Assembly (NCBI RefSeq): GCF_900104615.1
Contig: NZ_LT629939.1
Coordinates: 1,473,142-1,537,141, forward strand
Origin: Merdimmobilis hominis
GTDB taxonomy: Bacteria > Bacillota > Clostridia > Oscillospirales > Ruminococcaceae
Length of the DNA stretch: 64,000 nt
Direction: 5' to 3'
In this document: positions 9,010-18,152 of the stretch, one piece after another
How the letters are laid out: each line of letters starts with the position of its first letter
Position numbering within the stretch: position 1 is the stretch's first letter
Translations under genes and position numbers: made by a program
Notes under the pieces: generated by a model
Database searches by the model: none
What the model saw: only the letters and a program-made list of their open reading frames with translations
Told to the model about the DNA's origin: nothing

Positions 9010-9459
9010 TTATAGGAAGTTATCCATCAGGGTGATTTCACTGGTTTCATCGGGGCGGAGTTTGGTGTGGCGCTGAATCTCTCCATAGAGGTGCAGCTGG
9101 ATCCGCTCGCAGAGCTCCCCGGCTACCAGCCCGGCGTAGGGCAGCATGCCATAGGGATCGGTATCGTTGCGGCGAATAGGTCTCAGGAGCCGTTTTTCAA
9201 AGGCGTGCAGCGCTCCTAGAAGGACTTCCAGTTCCCCACGGGTAAAGGGGATGGCCACTGGCTCATCGTTTTCCGGGTGATCCAAATGGTAATTCTTCCA
9301 CTCCCGCAGACGGCGGCAGGCCCGCAGATAGACCCTCCGGGCGACATCGGGGGAAAGGCCCAGCTCCTCAGCTACCCCTTTATAGCTCTTTTTTTGCTCT
9401 ACCTTCCATTGGTAAACCTCTTTTTGCAATGGAGTGAGAATAGAAAGGTCTTGCTCCAT
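9010..9459 (-). CDS. Sigma-region-4-like helix-turn-helix protein
   Basis: 149 residues. Residues 8-52 (LTPLQKEVYQWKVEQKKSY and KGVAEELGLSPDVARRVYLR) form a sigma-70 region-4-like helix-turn-helix; the rest has no motif I recognise. It is too short to be a sigma factor and lacks region 2, so it is more likely a DNA-binding regulator or a phage-type activator. An AAAAAAGGAGG ribosome binding site precedes the ATG, and a promoter lies upstream at 9505-9533. It is divergent from an XRE regulator, with a palindrome in the shared upstream region. Confidence 0.75.
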   Translation of the reverse strand: MEQDLSILTPLQKEVYQWKVEQKKSYKGVAEELGLSPDVARRVYLRACRRLREWKNYHLDHPENDEPVAIPFTRGELEVLLGALHAFEKRLLRPIRRNDTDPYGMLPYAGLVAGELCERIQLHLYGEIQRHTKLRPDETSEITLMDNFL

Positions 9460-9504
9460 CTTGCCAAACCTCCTTTTTTATAGGTATCGTGTCAGTTTAC
9501 TTGT

Positions 9505-9533
9505 ATTATAATCGAAAAATGTCAGAGACACAA
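9505..9533 (-). promoter_or_regulatory. Promoter of the leftward helix-turn-helix gene
   Basis: Read on the minus strand: TTGTGT, 17 nt, TATAAT. It would start transcription near 9498, 40 nt before the gene at 9010-9459. Confidence 0.7.
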
Positions 9534-9540
9534 GCTTTAT

Positions 9541-9559
9541 AGTACTTAAAATAAGTACT
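9541..9559. promoter_or_regulatory. Palindromic operator candidate between divergent regulators
   Basis: Perfect inverted repeat AGTACTTA-AAA-TAAGTACT. It lies directly upstream of the -35 of the leftward gene and about 60 nt before the XRE start codon. A further AGTACATACT lies at 9584-9593. Both position and symmetry fit binding of the XRE dimer to its own control region; this is inference. Confidence 0.6.
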
Positions 9560-9620
9560 TTCAACCAGATTTTCAATCTTAACAGTACATACTATCATAT
9601 ACTTAAAGGTAGGTGATGGT

Positions 9621-9998
9621 ATGGCAAAGAAAGTTGGCGACCCGGAAATTATTTCTTCGTTGAGCAGCCGTGTTCGTTCTTTGAGAGAGGGAATGGGAAT
9701 TTCAAGAGCGGATTTGGCAAAAGCAGTCGGTGTTACCGACTTTACCATTATGGAAATTGAGAAGGGTAGAAGAGGAGTATCAGTAACTACCCTTCGAGAC
9801 CTAGCTAAGGCGTTGGGCACAACGACTGATTACCTGCTTTCTGAGAGGGATCCTCTTTCAGATGTTCGTGAAGTTACGGCATTACTCGCCGCGCTGGAGC
9901 CGGTTTATCAAAAGGATGTTCTTACATCGGTGAAGGCCCAAATCCATTCCATCCGCACTGCCGAAAAACGCGCCCCTCAAGATGAAACAGACCAATAA
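9621..9998 (+). CDS. XRE-family helix-turn-helix transcriptional regulator
   Basis: 125 residues with a Cro/CI-type helix-turn-helix at about residues 12-66 (SSRVRSLREGMGISRADLAK, then GVTDFTIMEIEKG) ending in LGTTTDYLLS. The C-terminal half is a short helical tail, perhaps for dimerisation. The ribosome binding site is weak (GGTAGGTGA). The gene is clearly AT-richer than its neighbours, which together with the adjoining repeat-rich spacer hints at acquisition by transfer. The palindrome at 9541-9559 is a likely autoregulatory site. Confidence 0.85.
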   Translation: MAKKVGDPEIISSLSSRVRSLREGMGISRADLAKAVGVTDFTIMEIEKGRRGVSVTTLRDLAKALGTTTDYLLSERDPLSDVREVTALLAALEPVYQKDVLTSVKAQIHSIRTAEKRAPQDETDQ

Positions 9999-10640
9999 GA
10001 CCCATGGCCACCCAAACCTGGCTGTGGGTTTTCTTTTTTCTTCAGGGAAGGCTTCCCTGTAACCTAGCTTCCTGGGGCTTCCAGCCCCCGCACCCCCGGC
10101 CAGGCGCCTTTTTGCACGAAAAAGGCCCTGGACCCAAAAGCGTGTTTAAGGGGGGCCGAACTACTCGCGGCACAGGCGAAGTCCGGCCCCCCTTAAAAAT
10201 CCCCCTCTGCCGGGGGTGGCTACCGAGAAAAATAGACTCTTTACAGCCCCGCGAGGGCATCCGCGTTAGCGGAAAAATCCTTCGCTCGAGGCGTGGAGAG
10301 CCTCTAAGAAGGATTTTCCGAGCGTACTAATTGCCGCGAAGGGGGGCCGGGGTCTCCCCGGCGAGCTTTGGTTCCTTTCTCTCGTCAGAAAGGAACCACG
10401 GGGGTTTGGGGGCGTGCAGCGCCCCATAAAACCAATTCCAAGATGGAATCTTGCCTAGGCTTGGGGTGCGGGGGCTGGAAGCCCCAGGAGACCAGGGTTC
10501 CAGGGTAACTACCCTAAGAAGTGGTACCCTTGGATAAAGTCTCCTTTTCCTTTGTATAAAGTATACAAATTGTTCCTAGAATCTTCTTCGGAACCAACGA
10601 AAATAGAAAATCGCCAAAATCGCGAAAAAATGCGAAAAAA
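9999..10640. other. Repeat-rich non-coding spacer
   Basis: About 640 nt between the XRE gene and the ribosomal promoter. It holds nested inverted repeats and GC-rich, low-complexity stretches. An open frame at 10004-10330 exists, but its translation is Pro/Arg/Gly-rich with no domain character and no ribosome binding site, so I read the region as non-coding. Details of the repeats are given separately. Confidence 0.7.
10071..10488. repeat. Long 26-bp inverted repeat enclosing further hairpins
   Basis: A 26-nt segment at 10071-10096 (beginning CCTGGGGCTTCC) is perfectly inverted at 10463-10488. Inside lie two further perfect pairs: 14 nt at 10145-10158 with 10184-10197 (TTTAAGGGGGGCCG), and 11 nt at 10370-10380 with 10387-10397 (GGTTCCTTTCT). 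A GAAAAATCCTTC / GAAGGATTTTCC pair near 10272-10318 is also visible. No transposase is present. The layout fits a non-autonomous dispersed element or degenerate repeat. Confidence 0.8.
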
Positions 10641-10643
10641 CCC

Positions 10644-10672
10644 TTGCAATCGGCCCCGGAATCATGTATTAT
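10644..10672 (+). promoter_or_regulatory. Promoter of the S10-spc-alpha superoperon
   Basis: TTGCAA, 17 nt, TATTAT (with an overlapping TATAAT 3 nt later). An A-rich stretch lies just upstream, as an UP-element would. Transcription would start near 10679, giving a leader of about 315 nt before rpsJ. Confidence 0.78.
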
Positions 10673-10679
10673 AATAAGG

Positions 10680-10993
10680 CGTGACTGCACAGGCACCCTG
10701 TAAAAGGGTACCAGATATGCGATGAAGCGAGAGGTGGCCGCTGTTTGCGGGGAATTTTCGCTGAGTATGTCCGATTTTAAACCGGGCGACTTTAAATACT
10801 GACATTATGTCACCGAAGGGTGTTTCCCTGCGGAATGGTATGGGTTTGCGTCAAAAACAAACCGAAAGTCCCGGCTAAACTGTGTCAAAAATGGCATAAG
10901 TTTATCCGGTTTTTTCTATGCCAGGCCGCGAAACACACGGCGGGGTGTTCAGTATAGAAAGCGTCGCTAACGAGTCAAATTATCAAGGAGGCG
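10680..10993 (+). ncRNA. Long structured leader of the S10 operon
   Basis: A ~315-nt untranslated region. Visible elements are GGTTTG / CAAACC near 10846-10862, a CCGAAGGGTGTTTCCCTGCGG hairpin (given as CCGAAGGG and CCCTGCGG) near 10813, and a terminator-like stem ending at 10915. Ribosomal-protein operons are commonly controlled through such leaders, often by L4 or another product. The regulator here cannot be told from sequence. Confidence 0.6.
10871..10915 (+). terminator. Terminator-like attenuator in the S10 leader
   Basis: CCGGCTAAACT (10871-10881) pairs with AGTTTATCCGG (10899-10909) with one mismatch, followed immediately by six T (10910-10915). It sits between the promoter and rpsJ, so full read-through would need antitermination or partial termination. 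Confidence 0.65.
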
Positions 10994-11311
10994 ATGAAAG
11001 TGGCAGTCAAAGAAAAAATCCGCATCCGACTGAAAGGTTACGATCATCAGTTGGTGGATGCCGCAGCAGAGAAGATCGTGGAGACCGCGAAGCGCACTGG
11101 CGCCCGGGTATCCGGCCCGATCCCGCTGCCCACCGAGAAAGAGATCGTCACCATCCTGCGCGCTGTGCACAAGTACAAAGACAGCCGTGAGCAGTTTGAG
11201 ATGAGAACCCACAAGAGACTCATTGACATCCTGAGACCTTCCAACAAAACCGTGGAAGCCCTCACTGGTCTTGAGCTCCCTGCCGGTGTCGAGATCGAGA
11301 TTAAGCTGTAA
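10994..11311 (+). CDS. rpsJ: Ribosomal protein S10 (uS10)
   Basis: First gene of the superoperon; 105 residues, the usual length. The core [12 protein letters not shown] and the PLPTEK loop are typical. S10 is a 30S head protein and also the NusB partner in antitermination. AAGGAGG lies just before the ATG. Expression should depend on read-through of the leader hairpin at 10871-10915. Confidence 0.98.
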   Translation: MKVAVKEKIRIRLKGYDHQLVDAAAEKIVETAKRTGARVSGPIPLPTEKEIVTILRAVHKYKDSREQFEMRTHKRLIDILRPSNKTVEALTGLELPAGVEIEIKL

Positions 11312-11386
11312 TCTCAAAAACAGGTCTTGGCAGCGGGTCAAGTTGGCAGAAAGACGCCAACCAATAACCTTAGGAGGTAGGAAAAC

Positions 11387-12019
11387 ATGCAAAAATGCAT
11401 CGTAGGCAAAAAGATTGGCATGACCCAGCTTTTTGACGAAAAAGGCAAAGTAATCCCCGTCACTGTCATTGAGGCAGGCCCTTGCGTTGTCGTTCAGAAG
11501 AAGACAATCGAAAACGACGGTTATGAAGCCGTGCAGATCGGTTTCGGCGACAAGAGCGAGAAAAATGCAAACAAGCCCATGAAAGGCCACTTTGCAAAGG
11601 CTGACGTCGCCCTCAAGAGAGTGCTGCGGGAATTCCGGCTGGATGACTGCTCTTCCATCAATGTAGGCGACATCATCAAGGCTGACACCTTCGCCGTCGG
11701 CGACGCCGTGGATGTTTGCGGCACCAGCAAAGGTAAAGGTTTTGCCGGTTCCATCAAACGCCATGGGTATTCCAGATTGAAAGAGACACATGGTACAGGT
11801 CCTGTTCACAGACATGCGGGCTCCATGGGTGCTAACTCCACTCCGTCCAAAGTCTACAAGGGCAAAGGCCTCCCCGGCCACATGGGCGCTGAGCGGGTCA
11901 CCGTTCAGAACCTGGACGTGGTAAAGGTCGATGTCGAGAACAACCTGATCGCGCTTAGAGGCGCTATTCCCGGCCCCAAAGGCGGAGTAGTGTTCATCAC
12001 CGACAGCGTGAAGGCGTAA
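11387..12019 (+). CDS. rplC: Ribosomal protein L3 (uL3)
   Basis: 210-residue 50S protein near the peptidyl-transferase centre. The N-terminal [15 protein letters not shown] and the loop [20 protein letters not shown] (split here as HGTGPVHRH and [10 protein letters not shown]) are characteristic. TTAGGAGG precedes the start. The 75-nt gap after rpsJ has no terminator. Confidence 0.98.
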   Translation: MQKCIVGKKIGMTQLFDEKGKVIPVTVIEAGPCVVVQKKTIENDGYEAVQIGFGDKSEKNANKPMKGHFAKADVALKRVLREFRLDDCSSINVGDIIKADTFAVGDAVDVCGTSKGKGFAGSIKRHGYSRLKETHGTGPVHRHAGSMGANSTPSKVYKGKGLPGHMGAERVTVQNLDVVKVDVENNLIALRGAIPGPKGGVVFITDSVKA

Positions 12020-12036
12020 GGAAGGAGGAAAACACA

Positions 12037-12660
12037 ATGGCACAGGTTACAGTGTTTGATATGGCTGGCAAAAGCGTCGGCGAGATGACCCTTTCGGATG
12101 CCATCTTCGGGATTGAGCCCAACACCGCAGTTATGCACGCTGCAGTTGTGAATTACCTTGCAAACCAGCGCCAGGGCACCCAGTCCACCCTGACCCGGAC
12201 CGAAGTCAGAGGCGGCGGCCGCAAACCCTGGAGACAGAAGGGCACCGGACATGCAAGACAGGGTTCCATCCGCGCTCCCCAGTGGAGACACGGCGGCGTT
12301 GCCCTGGGCCCCAAGCCCCGCGATTACAGCTACACTCTGAACAAAAAAGTGAAGAGACTGGCTATCAAATCCGCTTTCTCCTCCAAAGTTTTGGAGAACA
12401 ACATGATCGTTGTGGACAACATCGCTGTAGACGGTTACAAAACCAAAGCGGTTGTCAACATGCTCAAAGCTTTGGGTGCAGATAAAAAAGCGTTGATCGT
12501 TATGCCCTGCGTGGATGAAAAACTCATCGCCAGCGCAAACAACATTCCCGGCGTCAAGACCGCTCTGGTCAACACCCTGAATGTGTACGACATCCTCAAC
12601 TACGACAAATTCATCGTGGCCAAAGATGCCGTAGCTAAGATTGAGGAGGTGTACGCATAA
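12037..12660 (+). CDS. rplD: Ribosomal protein L4 (uL4)
   Basis: 207 residues with the long internal loop ([19 protein letters not shown]) that enters the peptide exit tunnel, then the globular domain. In several bacteria L4 represses its own S10 operon through the leader RNA, so it is a candidate regulator of the leader at 10680-10993. The stop overlaps the rplW start by 1 nt. Confidence 0.98.
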   Translation: MAQVTVFDMAGKSVGEMTLSDAIFGIEPNTAVMHAAVVNYLANQRQGTQSTLTRTEVRGGGRKPWRQKGTGHARQGSIRAPQWRHGGVALGPKPRDYSYTLNKKVKRLAIKSAFSSKVLENNMIVVDNIAVDGYKTKAVVNMLKALGADKKALIVMPCVDEKLIASANNIPGVKTALVNTLNVYDILNYDKFIVAKDAVAKIEEVYA

Positions 12661-12956
12661 TGAAAGCTGCACAGGACATTATCCTGAAGCCCGTCATCAC
12701 CGAGGCTAGCATGTCTGGCATCGCCGACCGGAAGTACACCTTCAAGGTCGCCAAAGATGCCAACAAAATTGAGATTGCCGCGGCAGTCGAAGCTCTCTTT
12801 GCCGGCACCAAAGTTGCCAAAGTCAACACCATGAACTGCAAAGGCAAAGCGAAGAGAATGGGCGCCCACCAGGGCTACCGCCCCGATTGGAAAAAGGCCA
12901 TCGTCACCCTGACCGCTGATTCCAAGGGCATTGAATTCTTTGAGAGCATGATGTAA
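12660..12956 (+). CDS. rplW: Ribosomal protein L23 (uL23)
   Basis: 98-residue 50S protein at the tunnel exit, the docking site for trigger factor and [15 protein letters not shown] at the N-terminus and [12 protein letters not shown] near the C-terminus are family hallmarks. The start is coupled to rplD (TAATG). A 70-nt gap with a short TGCGC-type hairpin separates it from rplB. Confidence 0.98.
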   Translation: MKAAQDIILKPVITEASMSGIADRKYTFKVAKDANKIEIAAAVEALFAGTKVAKVNTMNCKGKAKRMGAHQGYRPDWKKAIVTLTADSKGIEFFESMM

Positions 12957-13026
12957 TGCGCGCTTGCGCAGTGTATGGGATAACTCATAAATCCCGCAAA
13001 ACCGTTATGAGGAGAGTGAAACTGTA

Positions 13027-13860
13027 ATGGCTATTAAGAGCTTTAAGCCGACAACGCCTGGCCGCCGTCAGATGACCGTGACCGATTACACAGGCCTGTC
13101 GAAGGTTGCTCCTGAAAGAAGTCTTCTTGAAGAGATCAAGAAGAACTCCGGCCGCAACAACTTGGGTAGAATTACCGTTCGGCACCGTGGTGGCGCCAAC
13201 CGGAAAAAATACCGCGTAATCGATTTCAAGAGAGATAAAGTGGACATGAGCGCCACCGTTCTGACTCTGGAATATGACCCCAACCGCTCCGCTCACATCG
13301 CCCTGGTTCAGTACGAGGATGGCGAGAAACGCTATATCGTTGCTCCCAACGGCCTGAAGGTCGGCGACAAAGTGGTTTCCGGTGCTAGCGCCGACATCGT
13401 GGCCGGCAACGCCCTGCCCCTTGTCAACATCCCCGTTGGTACCTTCATCCACAACGTGGAGCTGTACCCTGGCAAAGGCGCCCAGCTGGCTAGAGCCGCT
13501 GGCATCCAGGCCCAGCTGATGGCAAAAGAAGGCGCTTACGCGCTGATCCGCCTGCCTTCCGGCGAGCTGAGAAACGTACCTGTCGAGTGTATGGCCACCA
13601 TCGGCCAGGTCGGCAACATCGACCATGAGAACGTCCACATCGGCAAAGCCGGCCGGAAACGTCACATGGGCTGGAGACCGACCGTCCGCGGTTCTGTCAT
13701 GAACCCCTGCGACCACCCCCACGGCGGTGGTGAGGGCAAGAGCCCTGTGGGCCGTCCCGGTCCTGTTACCCCCTGGGGTAAACCCGCACTGGGCTACAAG
13801 ACCAGAGCGAAACATCACCGCTCCGACAAGTACATTGTCAAACGCCGCAACGACAAGTAA
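13027..13860 (+). CDS. rplB: Ribosomal protein L2 (uL2)
   Basis: 277 residues. L2 is needed for subunit joining and peptidyl transfer. The highly conserved C-terminal part is intact, including [13 protein letters not shown] with the functional histidine and [22 protein letters not shown] lies about 10 nt upstream of the ATG. Confidence 0.98.
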   Translation: MAIKSFKPTTPGRRQMTVTDYTGLSKVAPERSLLEEIKKNSGRNNLGRITVRHRGGANRKKYRVIDFKRDKVDMSATVLTLEYDPNRSAHIALVQYEDGEKRYIVAPNGLKVGDKVVSGASADIVAGNALPLVNIPVGTFIHNVELYPGKGAQLARAAGIQAQLMAKEGAYALIRLPSGELRNVPVECMATIGQVGNIDHENVHIGKAGRKRHMGWRPTVRGSVMNPCDHPHGGGEGKSPVGRPGPVTPWGKPALGYKTRAKHHRSDKYIVKRRNDK

Positions 13861-13887
13861 GGCGTGCTGAAAGGAGGCAGATGAACA

Positions 13888-14169
13888 ATGGGCAGAAGTG
13901 TTAAAAAAGGACCATTCGTCCAGCCGAAACTGCTGGTTCGAGTAAAAGAAATGAACACTGCCGGCGAGAAGAAAGTTCTCAAAACCTGGAGCAGATCGTC
14001 CACCATTTTCCCTGATTTTGTTGGGCACACATTTGCTGTTCACGACGGCCGCAAACACGTTCCGGTCTATGTCACCGAAGATATGGTTGGACATAAGCTG
14101 GGCGAGTTCGCCCCCACCAGAACCTACAGAGGTCATGCCGGCTCTAAGAAATCCAATACAGGGAAGTAA
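13888..14169 (+). CDS. rpsS: Ribosomal protein S19 (uS19)
   Basis: 93-residue protein of the 30S head that contacts S13 and the A-site finger. It begins [10 protein letters not shown], and contains [16 protein letters not shown] (read here as [16 protein letters not shown]) and the [10 protein letters not shown] motif. An AAAGGAGG precedes the start. Confidence 0.98.
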   Translation: MGRSVKKGPFVQPKLLVRVKEMNTAGEKKVLKTWSRSSTIFPDFVGHTFAVHDGRKHVPVYVTEDMVGHKLGEFAPTRTYRGHAGSKKSNTGK

Positions 14170-14193
14170 CCGGGCCGAAAGGAGGATTAACAC

Positions 14194-14529
14194 ATGGAAG
14201 CAAGGGCTTATTTAAATTATGCCCGCATTGCACCCCGCAAGGTGCAGATCGTGCTTGATCTGATTCGGAACAAGCCGGTCGACGTGGCAATGGCTACACT
14301 GAAACTGACCCCCAAGGCTGCTTGTGAGCCACTGGAAAAGCTCCTGAAATCGGCCATGGCAAACGCGGAGAACAACCACAACATGGATAAGAACAAACTC
14401 TATGTTGCCGAGTGCTTTGTTTGCCCCGGACCCATTCTCAAGAGAATCAGACCCAGAGCGCAGGGTAGAGCGTTTAAAGTTCTCAAGAGAACTTCGCACA
14501 TCACCATCGTTCTGAAAGAGAAAGAATAA
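14194..14529 (+). CDS. rplV: Ribosomal protein L22 (uL22)
   Basis: 111 residues. The extended beta hairpin of L22 lines the exit tunnel; the [11 protein letters not shown] sequence at its tip is present. The N-terminus reads [25 protein letters not shown] is the ribosome binding site. Confidence 0.98.
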   Translation: MEARAYLNYARIAPRKVQIVLDLIRNKPVDVAMATLKLTPKAACEPLEKLLKSAMANAENNHNMDKNKLYVAECFVCPGPILKRIRPRAQGRAFKVLKRTSHITIVLKEKE

Positions 14530-14549
14530 GCTGGAAGAGGAGGTAAATC

Positions 14550-15233
14550 ATGGGCCAAAAAGTAAATCCACACGGCTTGCGCGTGGGTGTCATCAAAGAT
14601 TGGGATTCCCGCTGGTTTGCTAAGGACAACGCTTTCGGCGATACCTTGGTCGAGGATTACAACATCCGTAAATTCCTCAAGAAGACCTTGTTCGAGGCGG
14701 GTGTTCCGCGCATCGAGATCGAGCGTGACGCCACAAAGATCCGCATTCATATCCACTGCTCCAGACCCGGCATTGTCATCGGTAAGGGCGGTGCTGAGAT
14801 TGAGAAGCTCAAAGCCCAGGTTGAGAAGATGGTCAACAAGGGCAAGACCGAGAAGCTCAACGTTTTCATCAACGTTGTCGAGGTCAAACAACCCGATAAA
14901 AATGCCCAGCTGGTCGCTGAAAACATCGCCGCACAGCTGGTCAACCGTGTCTCCTTCCGCCGCGCTATGAAGCAGGCCATCGGTCGTGCCATGAAGCTGG
15001 GCGCAAGAGGCATTAAGGTTCAGGTTTCCGGCCGCGTTGGCGGTGCTGAAATCGCCCGGACCGAGCATTATCACGAAGGAACTATCCCGCTGCAGACCCT
15101 GCGTGCCGATATCGACTACGGGTTTGCTGAGGCGGACACCACCTACGGCAAGATCGGCGTCAAAGTCTGGATCTATGCAGGTGAGGTTCTGCAGGAAGTC
15201 AAGAAACCTCGTAAGGAAGGAGGCAACAAATAA
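14550..15233 (+). CDS. rpsC: Ribosomal protein S3 (uS3)
   Basis: 227 residues. It begins [12 protein letters not shown]; the KH domain carries [14 protein letters not shown], the RNA-binding GxxG loop. S3 sits at the mRNA entry of the 30S subunit. The stop overlaps the rplP start by 1 nt (TAATG). Confidence 0.98.
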   Translation: MGQKVNPHGLRVGVIKDWDSRWFAKDNAFGDTLVEDYNIRKFLKKTLFEAGVPRIEIERDATKIRIHIHCSRPGIVIGKGGAEIEKLKAQVEKMVNKGKTEKLNVFINVVEVKQPDKNAQLVAENIAAQLVNRVSFRRAMKQAIGRAMKLGARGIKVQVSGRVGGAEIARTEHYHEGTIPLQTLRADIDYGFAEADTTYGKIGVKVWIYAGEVLQEVKKPRKEGGNK

Positions 15234-15658
15234 TGCTTCTGCCCAAAAGAGTTAAATACCGCAGAGTTCACAGAGGCCGCCTGAAAGGCAAGGCCATGAG
15301 AGGCAACACTGTCACCTACGGTGAGTTCGGTCTGCAGGCTCTGGAGCCCGCATGGATCACCTCCAACCAGATTGAGGCGGCTCGTATCGCCATGACCCGT
15401 TACATCAAACGTGGCGGTCAGGTTTGGATTAAGATCTTCCCCGACAAGCCCATCACCGAGAAACCCGCTGAGACCCGCATGGGCTCCGGTAAAGGCAGCC
15501 CCGAGTACTGGGTCGCCGTTGTAAAACCCGGCCGCGTTATGTTTGAGATCGGCGGCGTCAGCGAGGAGCTGGCAAGAGAGGCTATGCGTCTCGCCGCTCA
15601 CAAGCTGCCCATCAAGTGCAAATTCGTTGTCAAGGAAGAAAAGGGGAGTGAAGAGTAA
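15233..15658 (+). CDS. rplP: Ribosomal protein L16 (uL16)
   Basis: 141 residues, normal length; helps place the acceptor ends of tRNAs in the 50S A and P sites. [13 protein letters not shown] at the N-terminus and the [20 protein letters not shown] segment (given in parts: [17 protein letters not shown]) are diagnostic. The stop overlaps the start of rpmC by 1 nt. Confidence 0.98.
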   Translation: MLLPKRVKYRRVHRGRLKGKAMRGNTVTYGEFGLQALEPAWITSNQIEAARIAMTRYIKRGGQVWIKIFPDKPITEKPAETRMGSGKGSPEYWVAVVKPGRVMFEIGGVSEELAREAMRLAAHKLPIKCKFVVKEEKGSEE

Positions 15659-15858
15659 TGAAGGCTGCTGAGATTAGGGAACTTTCGGTTGCAGAGCTGA
15701 ACGAAAAGCTGTCCGACCTCAAAGCCGAGCTTTTCAACCTGCGCTTCCAGCACGCGATCAATCAGCTGGATAACCCTTCCCGCTTGGCTGTTGTCAAAAA
15801 GGACATCGCCAAAGTGAAAACTGTTATCCGGGAGAAAGAATTTAAAAACGTGCAGTAA
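15658..15858 (+). CDS. rpmC: Ribosomal protein L29 (uL29)
   Basis: 66-residue two-helix protein at the tunnel exit of the 50S subunit. It reads [20 protein letters not shown] and then [17 protein letters not shown], as typical for L29. Coupled to rplP by TAATG. Confidence 0.97.
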   Translation: MKAAEIRELSVAELNEKLSDLKAELFNLRFQHAINQLDNPSRLAVVKKDIAKVKTVIREKEFKNVQ

Positions 15859-15879
15859 TTCGGGAGGGAGGACAAAGCT

Positions 15880-16137
15880 GTGAGCGAGAGAAACCTCAGA
15901 AAAACTAGGGTTGGCAAAGTCGTCAGCGACAAGATGGACAAAACCGTCGTCATCGCCATCGAAGACAATGTGAGACACCCTCTTTACAAAAAGATCATCA
16001 AACGCACCATCAAGCTGAAAGCCCATGACGAGCAAAACGCCTGCGGCATCGGCGACAAGGTGGAGATTATGGAAACCCGCCCCCTGTCCAAAGACAAGAG
16101 ATGGAGAGTTTCCCAGATCATCGAAAAAGCGAAATAG
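15880..16137 (+). CDS. rpsQ: Ribosomal protein S17 (uS17)
   Basis: 85-residue OB-fold protein of the 30S body. Start is GTG at 15880 after GGGAGGGAGG. Motifs [17 protein letters not shown] and the MMETRPLSK-like [10 protein letters not shown] region (here [15 protein letters not shown]) are visible. Confidence 0.97.
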   Translation: MSERNLRKTRVGKVVSDKMDKTVVIAIEDNVRHPLYKKIIKRTIKLKAHDEQNACGIGDKVEIMETRPLSKDKRWRVSQIIEKAK

Positions 16138-16258
16138 GAACCTTAACAAGGTTGTTATGTTGCTAATTTAAGCGCCCGCATAAAACGGTTGCGGGTAGTT
16201 GCCGCCGCAATAGGGCGGCGGTACTGGTAAGTTAGTGAACCGAAAGGAGGAACGCATC
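16138..16258 (+). other. Intra-operon spacer with two hairpins
   Basis: This gap between rpsQ and rplN holds CCCGCA/TGCGGG (16175-16180 with 16190-16195) and GCCGCC/GGCGGC (16201-16206 with 16214-16219). No T tract follows, so they are more likely processing or translational-control structures than terminators. Confidence 0.5.
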
Positions 16259-16627
16259 GTGATTCAGATGCAGACCTATCTCAAGGTTGCCGATAACACT
16301 GGCGCTAAGGAGCTTATGTGCATTAGAGTGTTGGGCGGTTCCCGTAGGAGATATGCCAATATTGGCGACGTAGTCGTCGCTTCCGTTAAAAAAGCTGCAC
16401 CTGGCGGCGTTGTCAAAAAAGGCGATGTTGTCAAAGCAGTAATCGTTCGTTCCGCAAAAGGCGTAAGAAGAGATGACGGCACTTACATCCGTTTTGACGA
16501 AAACGCCGCGGTTATCATCCGTGATGATAAAAACCCCAGAGGCACACGTATCTTTGGGCCAGTGGCCAGAGAGCTGCGCGATAAGGATTACACCAAAATC
16601 CTGAGCCTCGCACCTGAAGTGCTGTAA
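16259..16627 (+). CDS. rplN: Ribosomal protein L14 (uL14)
   Basis: 122 residues from GTG at 16259; an upstream in-frame GTG (16235) would put the AAAGGAGG inside the gene and add residues unknown in the family. Motifs [20 protein letters not shown] (as [12 protein letters not shown]) and [17 protein letters not shown] fit L14, which forms the bridge to 16S rRNA helix 14. Confidence 0.97.
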   Translation: MIQMQTYLKVADNTGAKELMCIRVLGGSRRRYANIGDVVVASVKKAAPGGVVKKGDVVKAVIVRSAKGVRRDDGTYIRFDENAAVIIRDDKNPRGTRIFGPVARELRDKDYTKILSLAPEVL

Positions 16628-16641
16628 TGGAGGTGTCGACA

Positions 16642-16959
16642 GTGAACAAACTTCATGTAAAAAAGGGCGACACAGTCGTCATTCTGTCCGGCAAAGACAA
16701 CGGCAAGCAGGGTAAGGTTCTTGAGGTCAGCCCCAAAGAGCAGAAGGTTATCGTCGAAGGCTGCAACATGGTCACCAAACATGTGAAGCCCCGCAGAGCT
16801 GGCGAAAACGGCGGTATCGTGAAAGCGGAGGGCGCGCTGTACGCAAGCAAGGTTATGCTTGTTTGCCCCAAGTGCGGCAAACCTACAAGACTTGCCCATA
16901 AAATCCTTGCCGACGGAACGAAAGAGCGTCTTTGCAAAAAATGCGGCGAGACATTCTAA
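16642..16959 (+). CDS. rplX: Ribosomal protein L24 (uL24)
   Basis: 105 residues from GTG at 16642, chosen because GGAGG at 16629-16633 is correctly spaced and the N-terminus becomes the usual [12 protein letters not shown]; an ATG at 16627 is too close to the rplN stop. A KOW motif covers residues 5-35. The C-terminal part carries two CxxC pairs (CPKC and CKKC), a zinc-ribbon form common in Firmicutes. L24 starts 50S assembly. Confidence 0.96.
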   Translation: MNKLHVKKGDTVVILSGKDNGKQGKVLEVSPKEQKVIVEGCNMVTKHVKPRRAGENGGIVKAEGALYASKVMLVCPKCGKPTRLAHKILADGTKERLCKKCGETF

Positions 16960-16976
16960 GTGAAGGAGGAGAGAAC

Positions 16977-17516
16977 ATGGCAAGATTAGAAAAATTCTAC
17001 ACTGATGAAGTAGCCCCCGCTTTGATGAAAAAGTTCGGCTACAAGAGTGTCATGCAGATTCCCAAGCTTGAGAAGATCGTCGTCAACGTAGGCTGCGGTG
17101 AGGCTAGAGACAATCAGAAGATTGTGGAAGCCATCATGGGCGACCTGGCCAAAATCACCGGCCAGAAAGCCGTTCCCTGCAAAGCGAAAAAATCCGTTGC
17201 GAACTTCAAGCTCCGTGAGGGCATGACCATTGGCGCAAAAGTGACCCTGAGAGGCGACAGAATGTACGAATTCTTGGATCGGCTCTTCAATGTCGCTCTT
17301 CCCCGCGTTCGTGACTTCAGAGGGATCAACCCCAACGGCTTTGACGGCAGAGGCAACTACGCTTTCGGCCTGAAAGAGCAGTTGATCTTCCCTGAGATCG
17401 ATTACGATAAAGTTGACAAGGTTCGCGGTATGGACATTGTGTTCGTAACCACCGGCAGAACCGATGAAGAAGCCCGGGAGCTCTTAACTCTCATGGGCGC
17501 ACCATTTGCGAAGTAG
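16977..17516 (+). CDS. rplE: Ribosomal protein L5 (uL5)
   Basis: 179 residues; binds 5S rRNA and contacts the P-site tRNA. The ATG at 16977 follows GAAGGAGGAG. Characteristic stretches are [29 protein letters not shown] and the [12 protein letters not shown] loop. Confidence 0.97.
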   Translation: MARLEKFYTDEVAPALMKKFGYKSVMQIPKLEKIVVNVGCGEARDNQKIVEAIMGDLAKITGQKAVPCKAKKSVANFKLREGMTIGAKVTLRGDRMYEFLDRLFNVALPRVRDFRGINPNGFDGRGNYAFGLKEQLIFPEIDYDKVDKVRGMDIVFVTTGRTDEEARELLTLMGAPFAK

Positions 17517-17529
17517 GAGGAAAAATTTC

Positions 17530-17715
17530 ATGGCTAAAACGTCTATGATCGTAAAACAGCAAAAAGCACCGAAATTTTCCACTCGCGCATACAACCGGTG
17601 CAAAATCTGCGGCAGACCCCATGCCTATCTTCGGAAATTTGGCATCTGCCGTATCTGCTTCAGAGAACTGGCTTACAAAGGCCAGATCCCGGGCGTGAAA
17701 AAGGCTAGCTGGTAA
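17530..17715 (+). CDS. rpsN: Ribosomal protein S14, zinc-binding type (uS14 type Z)
   Basis: 61 residues from the ATG at 17530 (GGAGG 8 nt upstream). Two CxxC pairs (CKIC and CRIC, residues 24-27 and 40-43) bind zinc; this short form is the usual one in Firmicutes, in contrast to the longer zinc-free form. It sits in the normal place between L5 and S8. Confidence 0.97.
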   Translation: MAKTSMIVKQQKAPKFSTRAYNRCKICGRPHAYLRKFGICRICFRELAYKGQIPGVKKASW

Positions 17716-17739
17716 GCACGAGCAAAGGAGGTTGACGGC

Positions 17740-18138
17740 ATGCATATCACCGATACAGTCGCTGACATGCTTACTCGTATCAGAAATGCAAATTCTGCAA
17801 AACATGATACAGTAGACATCCCTGCTTCCAACATGAAGAAGGCCATTGCCCGCATTCTGTTGGAGGAAGGATATATTAAAAGCTACACCGTCGTTGAGGA
17901 CGGCAAGCAGGGCGTGATCCGTATTGTTCTCAAATACGGCCCCAACAAGACTCAGGTTATCTCTGGTCTGCGCAGAGTTTCCAAACCCGGCCTGCGCATT
18001 TACACCAGCTGCGAGGACATGCCCCGCGTTATGAAGGGCCTGGGCATTGCGATCCTGTCCACTTCTAAGGGCATCATGACCGACAAAGAGGCTCGTAAAG
18101 AGAAGGTCGGCGGTGAAGTGCTCGCATTCATTTGGTAA
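17740..18138 (+). CDS. rpsH: Ribosomal protein S8 (uS8)
   Basis: 132 residues. Begins [17 protein letters not shown]; the C-terminal [14 protein letters not shown]-like segment ([16 protein letters not shown]) and GGEVLAFIW end are family hallmarks. S8 organises the central domain of 16S rRNA and in some bacteria represses the spc operon. Confidence 0.98.
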   Translation: MHITDTVADMLTRIRNANSAKHDTVDIPASNMKKAIARILLEEGYIKSYTVVEDGKQGVIRIVLKYGPNKTQVISGLRRVSKPGLRIYTSCEDMPRVMKGLGIAILSTSKGIMTDKEARKEKVGGEVLAFIW

Positions 18139-18152
18139 GGAGGTGCAAATAG

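Noticed and set aside
10004-10330. 108-codon open frame in the repeat-rich spacer
   Set aside because: No ribosome binding site, composition set by GC-rich repeats, no domain pattern.
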